Shown here: piece by piece, positions 53,377 through 63,327 of the stretch
Layout: every line of letters begins with the position of its first letter
Position numbering within the stretch: the stretch's first letter is position 1
Origin: Sulfitobacter sp. M39
GTDB taxonomy: Bacteria; Pseudomonadota; Alphaproteobacteria; Rhodobacterales; Rhodobacteraceae
Assembly (NCBI RefSeq): GCF_021735935.1
Contig: NZ_WMDZ01000001.1
Span: 496,001-560,000 of the forward strand
Reading direction: 5' to 3'
DNA length: 64,000 bases
Program-made: the position numbers and the translations under genes
The notes under the pieces: model-generated
The model's input: the letters and a program-made list of their open reading frames with translations, nothing else
Told to the model about the DNA's origin: nothing
Database searches by the model: none

Positions 53377-53955
53377 ATGAACAACGACCTGATTGCAAAA
53401 GCAGCCATTGATCGCCGCATGGCCGAGATCATCACACCGGTGATCGAGGATATGGGGTTTGAACTGGTGCGCGTTCGCCTGATGTCGGGCAAGTCGACGA
53501 CGTTGCAGGTGATGGCAGACCGTCCCGATGGCGGTATCGAGGTGGACGAGCTGGCCCTGATCAGCCAATCCATCAGCGCTGTCATGGATGTCGAGGATCC
53601 GATCCTTGATGAATACACCCTTGAAGTGTCGAGCCCCGGCATCGACCGCCCGCTGACGCGGCTCAAGGATTTCGAGATGTTCGAGGGCTATGAAGCCAAG
53701 ATCGAAACCGGCGAACTGATCGACGGCCGCCGCCGCTTTAAGGGCGAACTGGCAGGCGTCGAGGATGACGAGGTGCTGATCAACGTCGAAGAAGGCACCA
53801 TCGGGCTCAAGTTCGATTGGCTGACCGACGCCAAACTGGTTCTGACCGACGATCTGATCAAAGAAATGCTGCGCCAGCGCAAAGCGTCCGGTGCGATTGA
53901 CGAAACCAAATTCGATGACATCGAGACCGAAGGGTCCACCGAGGGAGACGACTAA
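53377..53955 (+). CDS. rimP: Ribosome maturation factor RimP
   Basis: Needed for 30S subunit assembly. The 192-residue product has the N-terminal domain with [18 protein letters not shown] and [20 protein letters not shown], then [20 protein letters not shown], and a small C-terminal SH3-like domain (about 95-160). It has an acidic tail. It heads rimP-nusA-ylxR-infB; nusA starts on the base after its stop codon. The ribosome site (GGATGATAGTGAG region) is weak, so leader structure may matter. Confidence 0.95.
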   Translation: MNNDLIAKAAIDRRMAEIITPVIEDMGFELVRVRLMSGKSTTLQVMADRPDGGIEVDELALISQSISAVMDVEDPILDEYTLEVSSPGIDRPLTRLKDFEMFEGYEAKIETGELIDGRRRFKGELAGVEDDEVLINVEEGTIGLKFDWLTDAKLVLTDDLIKEMLRQRKASGAIDETKFDDIETEGSTEGDD

Positions 53956-55584
53956 ATGGCCATTACATCTGCCAACCAGCTGGAACTGCTGCAAACCGCC
54001 GAGGCTGTGGCCCGCGAAAAGATGATCGACCCCAATCTGGTGGTTGAAGCGATGGAAGAATCGCTCGCTCGGGCGGCCAAGTCGCGCTATGGTGCTGAGA
54101 TGGACATTCGCGTGGCGATCGACCGCAAAACCGGTCGCGCAACCTTTACCCGTGTGCGCACGGTTGTGGCCGATGACGAGCTTGAGAACTATCAGGCTGA
54201 ATTCACGGTAGAGCAGGCCAAGCAGTATATGGCCAATCCCGAAGTCGGTCAGGAATTCAGCGAAGAAGTCCCACCGGTTGAGATGGGCCGTATCGCCGCA
54301 CAATCCGCCAAGCAGGTGATCTTGCAAAAGGTTCGCGAAGCCGAACGTGACCGCCAGTTCGAAGAATTCAAAGACCGCGCCGGCACGATCATCAACGGTC
54401 TGGTCAAGCGCGAGGAATACGGCAACGTTATCGTCGATGTGGGCGCTGGCGAAGCGATCCTGCGTCGCAACGAGAAAATCGGCCGCGAAAGCTATCGCCC
54501 GAACGACCGTATCCGCGTCTACATCAAGGATGTGCGTCGCGAACAGCGTGGCCCGCAGATTTTCCTGAGCCGCACCGCGCCCGAATTCATGGCCGAGCTG
54601 TTCAAGATGGAAGTGCCTGAAATCTATGACGGCATCATCGAGATCAAGGCCGTTGCCCGTGACCCCGGTTCGCGCGCGAAAATCGCTGTCATCTCGTATG
54701 ATGGCTCCATCGACCCTGTGGGGGCCTGCGTTGGTATGCGCGGCAGCCGTGTTCAGGCCGTTGTGAACGAGCTTCAGGGCGAAAAGATCGATATTATCCC
54801 GTGGAACGAAGACCAGCCGACGTTCCTTGTGAACGCGCTTCAGCCTGCTGAAGTCTCCAAGGTTGTTCTGGACGAGGAAGCCGGCAAGATCGAAGTCGTC
54901 GTTCCCGAAGAACAACTGTCGCTGGCGATTGGCCGTCGTGGTCAGAACGTGCGTCTGGCCTCGCAGCTGACCGGTCTGGACATCGACATCATGACCGAAG
55001 AGCAAGAGAGCCAGCGCCGTCAGGCAGAGTTCGAACTACGCACCAAGCTGTTCATGGACAATCTGGATCTGGACGAATTCTTTGCCCAGCTTCTGGTTTC
55101 CGAAGGGTTCACCAACCTTGAAGAAGTCGCCTATGTCGAAGTGGACGAGCTGCTGGTCATCGACGGTGTTGACGAAGACACCGCAAGCGAACTGCAAGCC
55201 CGCGCCCGCGACGTGCTGGAAGCACAGAACAAAGCGGCGCTTGATGCGGCGCGCGCTTTGGGTGTGGACGACACGCTTATTGAATTCGACGGCCTGACAC
55301 CCCAAATGATTGAGGCACTGGCCAAAGACGACGTTAAAACGCTCGAAGATTTCGCGACTTGCGCGGATTGGGAGCTGGCCGGCGGCTGGACTACCGTGAA
55401 TGGCGAACGCACCAAGGATGAAGGGACACTTGAACCTTTCGATCTGTCGCTGGAAGATGCGCAAAAGCTGATCATGACCGCGCGCGTCCTGCTGGGCTGG
55501 GTCGATCCTGCCGAGCTTGAAGCGGATGATGTCGACGAAGAGTTCGATGCCGACATCGACACGGACGAGGAGGCCGAGGCCTGA
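53956..55584 (+). CDS. nusA: Transcription elongation/termination factor NusA
   Basis: Binds RNA polymerase and controls pausing, termination and antitermination. The 542-residue product has the N-terminal polymerase-binding domain (1-130), the S1 domain (about 135-200, beginning GTIINGLVKREEYGNVIVDVG), two KH domains (about 230-345, with GMRGSRVQAVVNEL and IGRRGQNVRLA) and a C-terminal part with helix-hairpin-helix-like acidic repeats (LDEFFAQLLVSEGF and EALAKDDVKTLEDFA). It ends in a strongly acidic tail. Directly abuts rimP. Confidence 0.97.
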   Translation: MAITSANQLELLQTAEAVAREKMIDPNLVVEAMEESLARAAKSRYGAEMDIRVAIDRKTGRATFTRVRTVVADDELENYQAEFTVEQAKQYMANPEVGQEFSEEVPPVEMGRIAAQSAKQVILQKVREAERDRQFEEFKDRAGTIINGLVKREEYGNVIVDVGAGEAILRRNEKIGRESYRPNDRIRVYIKDVRREQRGPQIFLSRTAPEFMAELFKMEVPEIYDGIIEIKAVARDPGSRAKIAVISYDGSIDPVGACVGMRGSRVQAVVNELQGEKIDIIPWNEDQPTFLVNALQPAEVSKVVLDEEAGKIEVVVPEEQLSLAIGRRGQNVRLASQLTGLDIDIMTEEQESQRRQAEFELRTKLFMDNLDLDEFFAQLLVSEGFTNLEEVAYVEVDELLVIDGVDEDTASELQARARDVLEAQNKAALDAARALGVDDTLIEFDGLTPQMIEALAKDDVKTLEDFATCADWELAGGWTTVNGERTKDEGTLEPFDLSLEDAQKLIMTARVLLGWVDPAELEADDVDEEFDADIDTDEEAEA

Positions 55585-55606
55585 TCGCGGGGCCTTGGAG
55601 AACGAT

Positions 55607-56227
55607 ATGACACGTGGTGGCGTTTCTAAAGACCGGCAAGACGGTCCCGAACGAAAGTGTATCGCCACTGGCGAGGCGCAGCCCAAAAACGGGCTGATCC
55701 GCTTTGTCATTGGTCCCGACATGCATGTTTTCCCGGATATCATGGGGAAACTGCCAGGTCGGGGGATGTATGTGTCGGCGGATCGGGCCGCGTTGGAAAA
55801 AGCGGCCAAAAAGGGTCTGTTCGCCCGCTCGGCCAAGCAACCTGTCAAGGTTGCGGATGATTTGGTGGATGAAGTTGAAAAGCAGCTTGTCCGCCGTGTG
55901 GTTGACCTGATTTCGTTGCAACGCAAGGCGGGCAAGGCCGTTGCGGGCTACGAAAAAGTCAAAGGTTGGCTGCAAATGGAAGAAGCCGAAGTATTGATCC
56001 AGGCAGTTGATGGATCGGGCCGCGGCAAATCGAAACTAAGCACGCCGCATTACGGCCATTACATTGGCTGGCTGACGGCAGACGAATTGGGTTTGGCTTT
56101 CGGACGCCAAACTGTGATACATGGGGCGCTCGCCTCTGGTGGTCTTACCTCTCGTGTTGTAGAGGAGGCTCAGCGGTTAAAAGGCGTGCGCATAAACGAG
56201 GGTGGCAACGGTCACCCGAAAGGATAG
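55607..56227 (+). CDS. YlxR-domain RNA-binding protein fused to an L7Ae-like domain
   Basis: A 206-residue protein starting at ATG 55607 with GGAG upstream. The N-terminal YlxR domain has RKCIATGEAQPKNGLIRFV and PGRGMYVSADRAALEKAAKKGLFAR. The second half, from about residue 95, begins LISLQRKAGKAVAGYEKVKGWL and resembles the ribosomal L7Ae/L30e/S12e fold of YlxQ. In Firmicutes, ylxR and ylxQ are separate genes in the same nusA-infB operon; here they appear as one polypeptide, the usual arrangement in many alphaproteobacteria. A role in RNA binding is inferred. Confidence 0.87.
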   Translation: MTRGGVSKDRQDGPERKCIATGEAQPKNGLIRFVIGPDMHVFPDIMGKLPGRGMYVSADRAALEKAAKKGLFARSAKQPVKVADDLVDEVEKQLVRRVVDLISLQRKAGKAVAGYEKVKGWLQMEEAEVLIQAVDGSGRGKSKLSTPHYGHYIGWLTADELGLAFGRQTVIHGALASGGLTSRVVEEAQRLKGVRINEGGNGHPKG

Positions 56228-56236
56228 ACGAGCTTC

Positions 56237-58720
56237 ATGAGCGATAGTGACGGCAAAAAGACATTGGGCCTGCGGGGAGCGCCTTCGCGCCCCGGCAACG
56301 TAAAGCAAAGCTTTAGCCACGGGCGGACGAAAAACGTCGTGGTCGAGACCAAGCGCAAGCGCGTTGTGGTGCCCAAACCTGCTGGCGCAAAAGCCGGCGG
56401 CGGTAGCAATCCATCGCTCGGGGATCCCTCCAAGCGTCCGGCAGGGATCACCGATTCCGAAATGGAACGCCGGCTGAAGGCGGTTCAGGCTGCCCGCGCC
56501 CGCGAGGCGGAAGAAGCCGAAGCACGCGCAGCCGAGGAAAAGGCCCGCGCGGAAGACCGCGAGCGTCGTCGTGCCGAGATCGAGGCGAAAGAAGCCGAAG
56601 AACGCCAGCGCGAGGAAAGCCTGAAGGCGAAAGCCGAAGAGGACGAGCGCCGCAAGAAAGAAGCGGAAGCCGCAGCAGCCGCTGCTGCAGCCCCCGCAGC
56701 GACCCCTGCCGCGCCACGTTCGCCGAACATCAAATCCGGCGCACCGACCCCTGCGGCCCGCAAGAAAGAAGGCGACCGCGAGGAAACCAACAAGCGCAAC
56801 AAGGGTGGCGACGATAGCCGTCGTTCCGGCAAACTGACGCTGAACCAGGCTTTGTCCGGTGGCGAAGGTGGCCGTCAACGGTCCATGGCGCAGATGAAAC
56901 GCAAACAGGAACGCCAACGCCAGAAGGCAATGGGCGGTTCGGTTGAGCGTGAAAAGGTCGTGCGCAACGTCAACCTGCCTCCGGCGATCGTGGTTTCCGA
57001 ACTGGCGAACCGGATGGCCGAACGCGTTGGCGCGGTCGTCAAAGCATTGATGACAAACGGCATGATGGTCACACAGAACGAAACCATCGACGCTGACACA
57101 GCCGAGCTGATCATCGAGGAATTCGGCCACAAAGTGGTGCGCGTTTCCGACGCTGACGTTGAAGACGTGATCAAGGAAGCCGAAGACGATCCGAAAGATC
57201 TGGTATCGCGTCCTCCGGTCATCACGATCATGGGCCACGTTGACCACGGTAAGACATCGCTGCTTGACGCGATCCGCAAAGCCAAGGTTCAGTCCGGCGA
57301 AGCGGGCGGTATCACGCAGCACATCGGTGCCTATCAGGTCACAACCGACAATGGTCAGGTTCTGAGCTTCCTCGATACACCGGGCCACGCGGCCTTTACC
57401 TCGATGCGGTCGCGCGGTGCGCAGGTCACCGACATCGTCGTTCTGGTGGTCGCGGCGGATGATGCTGTGATGCCTCAGACGATCGAAGCGATTAACCACG
57501 CGAAAGCGGCCAAGGTGCCGATGATCGTGGCGATCAACAAGATCGACAAATACGAAGCCAACCCTGACAAAGTCCGTACGGACCTGCTGCAACACGAGGT
57601 CATCGTTGAAAAGATGTCCGGTGAAACACAGGACGTCGAGGTGTCGGCTGCCACCGGTCAAGGTCTGGACGAGCTGCTGGAAGCCATCGCGCTACAGGCG
57701 GAGCTGCTGGAACTGAAAGCGAACCCGAACCGCGCCGCGGTCGGTGCCGTGATCGAAGCGCAGCTTGACGTGGGCCGCGGCCCCGTTGCGACTGTTCTTG
57801 TTCAGAACGGTACGCTGCGTCAGGGCGACATCTTTGTTGTGGGCGAACAGTACGGTAAGGTCCGTGCGCTGATCAACGATCAGGGCGAGCGCGTGAAAGA
57901 AGCAGGCCCGTCGGTGCCGGTAGAGGTTCTTGGCCTTAACGGGACACCGGGTGCGGGCGACGTTCTGAACGTCACCGACACCGAAGCGCAGGCGCGCGAG
58001 ATTGCGGAATACCGTGAAAAAGCCGCCAAAGACAAACGCGCTGCGGCTGGTGCTGCGACGACGCTGGAACAGCTGATGGCGAACGCCAAGGTGAACGAAA
58101 CCATTAGCGAGCTGCCTTTGTTGATCAAAGCAGACGTTCAAGGTTCCGCCGAAGCGATCGTACAAGCGATGGAGAAAATCGGCAACGACGAAGTCCGCGT
58201 GCGCGTCCTTCACTCGGGTGTGGGTGCGATTACCGACACCGACGTTGGTCTTGCCGAAGCCTCCAACGCGCCGATCATCGGTTTCAACGTGCGTGCAAAC
58301 GCATCGGCCCGTGCCTCGGCGAACCAGAAGGGTGTCGAGATCCGGTATTACTCGGTCATCTACGACATGGTTGATGATGTGAAAGCTGCCGCAAGTGGCC
58401 TGCTGAGCAACGAGATCCGCGAACACTTCATCGGCTATGCGTCGATCAAAGAGGTGTTCAAAGTGACCGGCGTTGGCAAGGTTGCGGGCTGTCTGGTGAC
58501 CGAAGGCAAAGCAAGCCGCGCCGCTGGTGTGCGCCTGCTGCGCGACGACGTCGTGATCCACGAAGGCACGCTGAAAACGCTCAAGCGCTTCAAGGACGAA
58601 GTTGCCGAAGTACCGTCAGGCCAGGAATGTGGTATGGCGTTCGAGAACTACGAAGACATCCGTCCGGGCGACGTTATCGAAATCTTCACACGTGAAGAAG
58701 TCGTACGCACGCTGGACTAA
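56237..58720 (+). CDS. infB: Translation initiation factor IF-2
   Basis: GTPase that brings initiator tRNA to the 30S subunit. The 827-residue product has a long, highly charged N-terminal region (residues 30-240) rich in Arg/Glu/Ala coiled-coil sequence, typical of IF-2. The G domain has G1 GHVDHGKT at about 333-340, G3 DTPGHAAF near 379 and G4 NKID near 434; domains C1 and C2 follow, ending [17 protein letters not shown]. In-frame internal ATGs within the charged region could give a shorter isoform, as in E. coli, but no good internal ribosome site stands out. Last gene of the rimP operon. Confidence 0.97.
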   Translation: MSDSDGKKTLGLRGAPSRPGNVKQSFSHGRTKNVVVETKRKRVVVPKPAGAKAGGGSNPSLGDPSKRPAGITDSEMERRLKAVQAARAREAEEAEARAAEEKARAEDRERRRAEIEAKEAEERQREESLKAKAEEDERRKKEAEAAAAAAAAPAATPAAPRSPNIKSGAPTPAARKKEGDREETNKRNKGGDDSRRSGKLTLNQALSGGEGGRQRSMAQMKRKQERQRQKAMGGSVEREKVVRNVNLPPAIVVSELANRMAERVGAVVKALMTNGMMVTQNETIDADTAELIIEEFGHKVVRVSDADVEDVIKEAEDDPKDLVSRPPVITIMGHVDHGKTSLLDAIRKAKVQSGEAGGITQHIGAYQVTTDNGQVLSFLDTPGHAAFTSMRSRGAQVTDIVVLVVAADDAVMPQTIEAINHAKAAKVPMIVAINKIDKYEANPDKVRTDLLQHEVIVEKMSGETQDVEVSAATGQGLDELLEAIALQAELLELKANPNRAAVGAVIEAQLDVGRGPVATVLVQNGTLRQGDIFVVGEQYGKVRALINDQGERVKEAGPSVPVEVLGLNGTPGAGDVLNVTDTEAQAREIAEYREKAAKDKRAAAGAATTLEQLMANAKVNETISELPLLIKADVQGSAEAIVQAMEKIGNDEVRVRVLHSGVGAITDTDVGLAEASNAPIIGFNVRANASARASANQKGVEIRYYSVIYDMVDDVKAAASGLLSNEIREHFIGYASIKEVFKVTGVGKVAGCLVTEGKASRAAGVRLLRDDVVIHEGTLKTLKRFKDEVAEVPSGQECGMAFENYEDIRPGDVIEIFTREEVVRTLD

Positions 58721-58721
58721 G

Positions 58722-59528
58722 TTACACTTCTTCCGATATCTGATGATCAGAAGCCCGGTTAAATGTCCGGGCTTCTGTCGTTTCGAACACCCGTTTATCT
58801 TCGTTAAAGCTCAGCCGGTCGACACAGACCTGATCGTCCGAGATTTTCACAAAGTTGAAATCATTCGGCTCTCCGCGTACGCGAGACGACAGGCTGGTTC
58901 CCGCATGCAACTGGATCGCCGTAGTGCCGCCGGATTCGACGGTAAAATTCTCTGCGTGCCAGGTGTGAAGATGCCCCGACAGGATCAGGTTCGCCCCGCA
59001 AGACAGCAGCTTTTCCAGCGCGATATCGGCACCGGGTATGGGCTTTTTCTTGGTGTGATTGGGATGCTCTAGCGGGTGATGCACCACCAGCACACGGGCC
59101 TTGCGCGCGGCGGTGTCGTCCATCGCCTTGCACGCATGCGCGATACGCCCTGCCGTCAGCTTGCCCGTCTGCCACGAAAACCGATCTACCGAGTTGATGC
59201 CGATAACGACCATATCGTTATCCTCATACCGAGGCGTCAGATCAGCGTTGATCCATTTGCGATACCGCCGCCACGGCATGAAAAACCGTTGGAACGGCCG
59301 GTCAAGAAGCACATCATGATTCCCCGGCACACCCAAGACAGGCGCGTTAATCCGCTGGATAAAGTTATGCGCTTCCTCGAACTGGCTGCGCCGCGCGCGC
59401 TGCGTGAAATCGCCCGAGATGGCGACGATGTCGGGGTTCAATTCGTTCACACAAGAAAGCAGCGGTTCCAGCAGGTCGGGTCGATCCTTGCCAAAGTGTA
59501 AATCTGAGAGATGCACCAATGTGCTCAT
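58722..59528 (-). CDS. Calcineurin-like metallophosphoesterase
   Basis: A 268-residue cytosolic phosphoesterase with the full metal-binding set: SDLHFG (Asp9, His11), AISGDFT (Asp), VPGNHD near residue 70, VHHPL near 150 and SGHLH near 180. This arrangement is typical of the CpdA/cAMP-phosphodiesterase-like class, but the substrate cannot be fixed. It is coupled to the lipid-kinase-like gene upstream by an ATGA overlap. Its last bases lie one base from the infB stop, and its 3' end holds a hairpin that may terminate infB. Confidence 0.92.
   Translation of the reverse strand: MSTLVHLSDLHFGKDRPDLLEPLLSCVNELNPDIVAISGDFTQRARRSQFEEAHNFIQRINAPVLGVPGNHDVLLDRPFQRFFMPWRRYRKWINADLTPRYEDNDMVVIGINSVDRFSWQTGKLTAGRIAHACKAMDDTAARKARVLVVHHPLEHPNHTKKKPIPGADIALEKLLSCGANLILSGHLHTWHAENFTVESGGTTAIQLHAGTSLSSRVRGEPNDFNFVKISDDQVCVDRLSFNEDKRVFETTEARTFNRASDHQISEEV
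58748..58782 (+). terminator. Probable infB terminator inside the phosphoesterase 3' end
   Basis: CAGAAGCCCGG (58748-58758) pairs perfectly with CCGGGCTTCTG (58767-58777) around eight bases, followed only by TCGTTT. The stem is strong but the T-tract is poor, so Rho may assist. Confidence 0.55.
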
Positions 59529-60448
59529 CTGACGGCCTCGTTAAATTCGGCAGGAACGATCAGCTGCAGGGCCTCGCGCTGCATGTGCAGTTTGAACGGG
59601 CCCTTCATGCGGCTTAGCTCTCCGTCGCGGGCGACGGGGCGTGATTTATGCGGCATCTCAAGCGTGATCTCGTTCCCGCAGTGCATTTGATAGTCGGTTT
59701 CACGTTTCGCGACCCCGAGGGCCAGAGCGGCGGCGTGTTTGAACAACCCCCAGCGGTTCGTATCGGGGGCAACCAGCAGCACCATACCGCCCTTGGCGAT
59801 ACAGTCTTCGCCGCTTAGCCCCATTTGGTTCAGCTGAAAGGCGTTGCTGATCGCAAAGACCAGCGGTGTCCTATGTTTAAAGGATTTGCCATCAATCGTC
59901 ACCGTCAGCTTGAGCGGCGCGCGGAGTGTTGCCAGCGCTTTGACCACCGACCAATAGGCCGCGACACGGCTGCGGCCCCAGCGATCATAGATGCCTTCGC
60001 GGGTTTTCAGGATGGCGGCATAGGCCCCGATGCTTGCGTTGTTCAGAAACGCGTTGCCATTGATCTTGGCGATGTCCGTAGGGCGCAGGACGCCCTTGGC
60101 GATGACATCCACGGCTTCGTCAACGGTTTCGGGCAGGTTCAGCGAGCGGGCGAAATAGTTAAAGGTCCCTGCGGGGATAATCCCCATCTGGTTGGGCACA
60201 TGAGCCAAGCCAGATGCCACGCCGCTGATGGTCCCATCGCCGCCTGACGCGACGATGGTGGCATCGGGGTTCGCTTCGGCTGTGGATTGCGCCAGCTGCC
60301 CTAAATCCGCGCCATTGGGCGAGAATTCAACGAAGCTGACGGGGATGTCGTGGTGTTGAAACCTGTCTGAAATCCGGGACTTACGCTCTGTCCCGTCTTT
60401 GCGGCCGGAGCCTTTGTTCAGAATAACGATAACACGTTGAGGCTTCAT
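59525..60448 (-). CDS. Diacylglycerol kinase catalytic-domain protein (lipid kinase-like)
   Basis: A 307-residue protein of the DAGK/sphingosine kinase-like family. It opens IVILNKGSGRKDGTERK and has the nucleotide-binding GGDGTIS at 69-75, then LGIIPAGTFNYFARSL-like GMGIIPAGTxN sequence (here IIPAGTFNYFARSL) and ASIGAYAAILKTRE. Bacterial relatives (YegS, BmrU, DgkB) phosphorylate diacylglycerol or related lipids. The real acceptor is unknown. AAGGATGG lies upstream of ATG 60448. Overlaps the metallophosphoesterase gene by four bases, so a phosphoryl-transfer/phosphoesterase pair is coexpressed. Confidence 0.9.
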   Translation of the reverse strand: MKPQRVIVILNKGSGRKDGTERKSRISDRFQHHDIPVSFVEFSPNGADLGQLAQSTAEANPDATIVASGGDGTISGVASGLAHVPNQMGIIPAGTFNYFARSLNLPETVDEAVDVIAKGVLRPTDIAKINGNAFLNNASIGAYAAILKTREGIYDRWGRSRVAAYWSVVKALATLRAPLKLTVTIDGKSFKHRTPLVFAISNAFQLNQMGLSGEDCIAKGGMVLLVAPDTNRWGLFKHAAALALGVAKRETDYQMHCGNEITLEMPHKSRPVARDGELSRMKGPFKLHMQREALQLIVPAEFNEAVR

Positions 60449-60522
60449 GATTGATCCATCCTTGATGACCTAAGCAAACGCTTGGGGCAGGGGGATGGTT
60501 CAGATGTTTCGCGTGTGCCTGA

Positions 60523-60657
60523 TCAGTTCCGGCGCTGGATTGGCTTGCCAGTGTAGATCGCGTCATCAACCTTAACTGATACGCGGCCGTCGGGCATGTC
60601 GCGGACGAAAATACCTTGGATGGATACGGTGGAACCGATTGTGATCGTGCGTAGCAT
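60523..60657 (-). CDS. Small 44-residue protein of unknown function
   Basis: ATG 60657 is preceded by GGGGAGGAAGAA, a near-perfect ribosome site, and the frame runs 44 codons to TGA at 60525-60523. The product begins MLRTITIGSTVSIQG and ends YTGKPIQRRN. It is mostly beta-prone (alternating hydrophobic and polar, with VRDMPDGRVSVKVDD as a likely turn) and basic at the end, with no signal peptide. A TATAAA box lies at 60692-60697 on this strand. Coding potential and the ribosome site make it a likely gene; I know no family. Confidence 0.65.
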   Translation of the reverse strand: MLRTITIGSTVSIQGIFVRDMPDGRVSVKVDDAIYTGKPIQRRN

Positions 60658-60783
60658 TTCTTCCTCCCCGAAGAACCTGAAGTTGCATCTTTATAAGCGA
60701 CAATTTGCCTAAGTCTAGCAACAAAAAAGTCAAGGATGCAGTATTCGCGCGCGTAAAGAAACAGCAGCGAGGTCGCGCTGGCC

Positions 60784-61182
60784 CTAAAGCCAGTCGCGCA
60801 GGATCGGGATCAGGGGGATGTCCGCAGGGGGCATTGGATAATCTTTCAGCGCATTGGCACGGACCCATTTCAGGGTCTGCCCCTCGCGCGCCTGCGGTGT
60901 GCCGTTCCATTTTCGGCAGGCAAACAGCGGCATCAGCAGGTGGAAGTCATCGTAGGCATGGCTGGCAAAGGTCAACGGGGCAAGGCAGGACGCCCATGTG
61001 TCGATGCCCAGTTCCTCTTGCAGCTCGCGGATCAGCGCGGCTTCGGGGGTTTCGCCGGCTTCGACCTTGCCGCCCGGAAACTCCCACAAACCAGCCATCG
61101 ATTTGCCGGGCGGGCGCTGTGCCAAAAGCACGCGCCCGTCCACGTCGATCAGGGCAACCGCCGAGACAAGGATAACCTTCAC
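60784..61182 (-). CDS. mutT: MutT-type Nudix hydrolase (8-oxo-dGTP diphosphatase)
   Basis: Cleans 8-oxo-dGTP from the nucleotide pool. The 132-residue product starts at GTG 61182, which overlaps the argJ stop codon as GTGA; the frame opens further upstream inside argJ. Residues 1-25 (VILVSAVALIDVDGRVLLAQRP) and the Nudix box at 38-60 (GGKVEAGETPEAALIRELQEELGI split at its key residues Gly38, Glu53 and Glu56-57) match MutT closely, as does the length (E. coli 129). Translational coupling to argJ is probable because no ribosome site is visible. Confidence 0.9.
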   Translation of the reverse strand: MKVILVSAVALIDVDGRVLLAQRPPGKSMAGLWEFPGGKVEAGETPEAALIRELQEELGIDTWASCLAPLTFASHAYDDFHLLMPLFACRKWNGTPQAREGQTLKWVRANALKDYPMPPADIPLIPILRDWL

Positions 61183-62405
61183 GAACGATAGTCCGCGTTG
61201 ATCTCGATATAGCCGTGGGTAAGGTCGCAGGTCCAAACCGTTGCTTTGCCGTCCCCAAGGCCCAGATCAACGCCGATGGTGATGTTCTGGCCCTTCATAT
61301 GCGCCGCCGCTGCCTCTTCCGAGTAGTCGGGGCTGCGCCAGCCGTCTTTGGCCACCTCGATATCGCCAAAGCGGATCGACAGACGATCCCGATCAGCAGC
61401 GGCCCCTGATTTACCGACGGCCATTACCACGCGGCCCCAGTTCGGGTCCTCGCCCGCGATGGCGGTCTTGATGAGGGGGGAATTCGCGATGGCCATGCCG
61501 TGGGACTTGGCGTCGTCATCTGTGGCAGCACCGGTCACGGCGATCTCGACGAATTTGGTCGCCCCTTCGCCGTCTTGCACAACTTGATGCGCGAGGTTCA
61601 GCATGACGCCATGCAGCGCATCCGAGAACGCATCGCTTTCGCTGGCATCCACGCCCGACGCGCCGGTTGCTGCAAGGATCAAACTGTCGGAGGTCGATGT
61701 GTCGCTATCCACGGTGATGCAGTTAAAGGTGCTATCCGTATGGGTCGACAGCATCTTTTGCAGCGCAGCTTGGCTGACAACCGCATCGGTGAAGATATAG
61801 ACCAGCATCGTCGCCATATCTGGCGCGATCATGCCCGATCCCTTCGCAATCCCCGCGATAGAGACTGTTTTACCGTCAATTTCGACCTCGGCACGGGCCC
61901 CTTTGGGGAAGGTATCTGTGGTCATAATCGCTTTGGCCGCATCGGAAATGCCCTTGTCGGACAACGCGCCCTTAAGGTCCGCCAGAACAGCCGTGATCCG
62001 GTCGTGGGGCAGCGGTTCGCCGATCACACCTGTTGAAGAGGTGAAAACACGCGATTGGGGAATGTTGCAGACATCAGCAACCGAAGCGGTAATTGCTTCG
62101 ACCGCGGTAACGCCGCCCTTGCCGGTGAAGGCATTGGCGTTGCCCGAATTGACCAGGATCGCGGCACCGGTGTCTGATGCCGCGCCGATCTTGGCCTGAC
62201 AATCCAGAACCGGCGCGGCGCGGGTGGCAGAGCGTGTAAACGCCCCCGCCACCGTAGAGCCCGGGGCCAATTCAGCAAGCATCACATCGGTGCGGCCTTG
62301 ATACCGTACCCCCGCCGCGATGGTGGCGAAACGCACACCATCGATGACAGGAAGATCAGGGAAGTGATCGGGTGCCAGCGGGGATACAGCGGTGATTTTG
62401 CCCAT
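61179..62405 (-). CDS. argJ: Bifunctional ornithine acetyltransferase / N-acetylglutamate synthase
   Basis: Transfers acetyl from N-acetylornithine to glutamate in the cyclic arginine pathway. The 408-residue precursor is self-cleaved between Ala198 and Thr199 in KGSGMIAPDMATM, the Thr becoming the N-terminal nucleophile of the beta chain. Other family segments are NSGNANAFTG near 86-95, TSSTGVIGEPLP and DPNWGRVVMA. It lies three bases from the parvulin gene upstream and overlaps mutT by four. argG elsewhere in the window completes part of the same pathway. Confidence 0.96.
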   Translation of the reverse strand: MGKITAVSPLAPDHFPDLPVIDGVRFATIAAGVRYQGRTDVMLAELAPGSTVAGAFTRSATRAAPVLDCQAKIGAASDTGAAILVNSGNANAFTGKGGVTAVEAITASVADVCNIPQSRVFTSSTGVIGEPLPHDRITAVLADLKGALSDKGISDAAKAIMTTDTFPKGARAEVEIDGKTVSIAGIAKGSGMIAPDMATMLVYIFTDAVVSQAALQKMLSTHTDSTFNCITVDSDTSTSDSLILAATGASGVDASESDAFSDALHGVMLNLAHQVVQDGEGATKFVEIAVTGAATDDDAKSHGMAIANSPLIKTAIAGEDPNWGRVVMAVGKSGAAADRDRLSIRFGDIEVAKDGWRSPDYSEEAAAAHMKGQNITIGVDLGLGDGKATVWTCDLTHGYIEINADYRS

Positions 62406-62408
62406 TTG

Positions 62409-63287
62409 TTACTCCAACAGGCCGAGGTTGGTCAGAACCGAAGGGTCGATTGTGTCAGCCGCCGAACGGTCAACATCTGCGGCTTCGGTGGTCTTTTCGA
62501 TCAGGGTCTGTGCTTTCACCTGACGGACCTGAGTTTCCAGCTCGTCCTTAACGTCTTCAAGCTTGGGTGCTTCTTTCTGGCGCTTGTCTTCCAGTTTGAT
62601 CACGTGCCAGCCGAACTGGGTTTCAACAGGTTCAGACACAGTGCCGACTTCAAGCTCGGCAACGGCGGTTTCAAACGCGGGTACCATCATGCCGGGACCG
62701 AACCAACCCAAAGTGCCGCCCGCAGGACCGGAAGGGCCGGTGGACTTTTCTTTCGCCAACTCGGCAAAATCCGCGCCTTCATCCAGCTCTTTCTTGACGG
62801 CTTGGGCTTCTTCTTCTGTCTCTACCAGAATATGCGACGCGCTAAATTCCTCGGTCGGTTCCGCATCGGCGTAGGCTTCGTCATAGGCGGCTTGCAGCTC
62901 TTCCTCGGTGACGTCTTGGGCCATTGCTTTCTCGATCACTTCGCCCGCGATCAGCTGGCGACGTTCGTTTTCAAGCGCCATCTCGATCCGCTTTGGCACT
63001 TCGCCGTCAAAGTCTTGCGACAAGGCTGTCTGCTGCACGAGTTGATCCAGAATGCCTTTGAACAGGACTTCGGGGGGAAGCTGTTGATATTGTTCGGGCA
63101 GAGTGGCGCGGGCAATGATCATGCTGCCAACCGTGATGTCGGTGCCATTGACCGTGGCAACCACGGTTTCAGCGGTGACGTCTGTCTGCGCATCCGTGTT
63201 TTCGGCAGTGTCGTCCTGCGCAACGGCGGGCAGGGCGAGCGAAGCTGCCACCACGAATGGTGCCAGAAAAGTGAGAGGTTTTTGCAT
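62409..63287 (-). CDS. Periplasmic peptidyl-prolyl isomerase (parvulin, PrsA/SurA-like)
   Basis: A 292-residue product with a signal peptide (1-23, ALA-Gln cleavage), a SurA-N-like helical region, an acidic stretch, and one parvulin domain from about residue 147: ASHILVETEEEAQAV, DFAELAKEKSTGPSGPAGGTLGWFGPGMMVPAFE and TQFGWHVIKLED. These are the typical PpiC-type motifs. It likely folds outer-membrane or periplasmic proteins. AAGGACA lies upstream of ATG 63287. Divergent from secA, a sensible pairing with protein export. Confidence 0.93.
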   Translation of the reverse strand: MQKPLTFLAPFVVAASLALPAVAQDDTAENTDAQTDVTAETVVATVNGTDITVGSMIIARATLPEQYQQLPPEVLFKGILDQLVQQTALSQDFDGEVPKRIEMALENERRQLIAGEVIEKAMAQDVTEEELQAAYDEAYADAEPTEEFSASHILVETEEEAQAVKKELDEGADFAELAKEKSTGPSGPAGGTLGWFGPGMMVPAFETAVAELEVGTVSEPVETQFGWHVIKLEDKRQKEAPKLEDVKDELETQVRQVKAQTLIEKTTEAADVDRSAADTIDPSVLTNLGLLE

Positions 63288-63327
63288 GTATCTGTCCTTG
63301 GTTTGGCAGCCACAAGGGGCTGCTACA

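Noticed and set aside
53269..55005. Long open frame on the minus strand across rimP/nusA
   Set aside because: Antisense to well-conserved NusA; the product is not family-like and no ribosome site supports it. It reflects codon bias of the real gene.
56177..57661. 494-codon minus-strand frame across infB
   Set aside because: Antisense shadow of the IF-2 coding sequence, Arg/His/Phe-rich and unlike a real protein.
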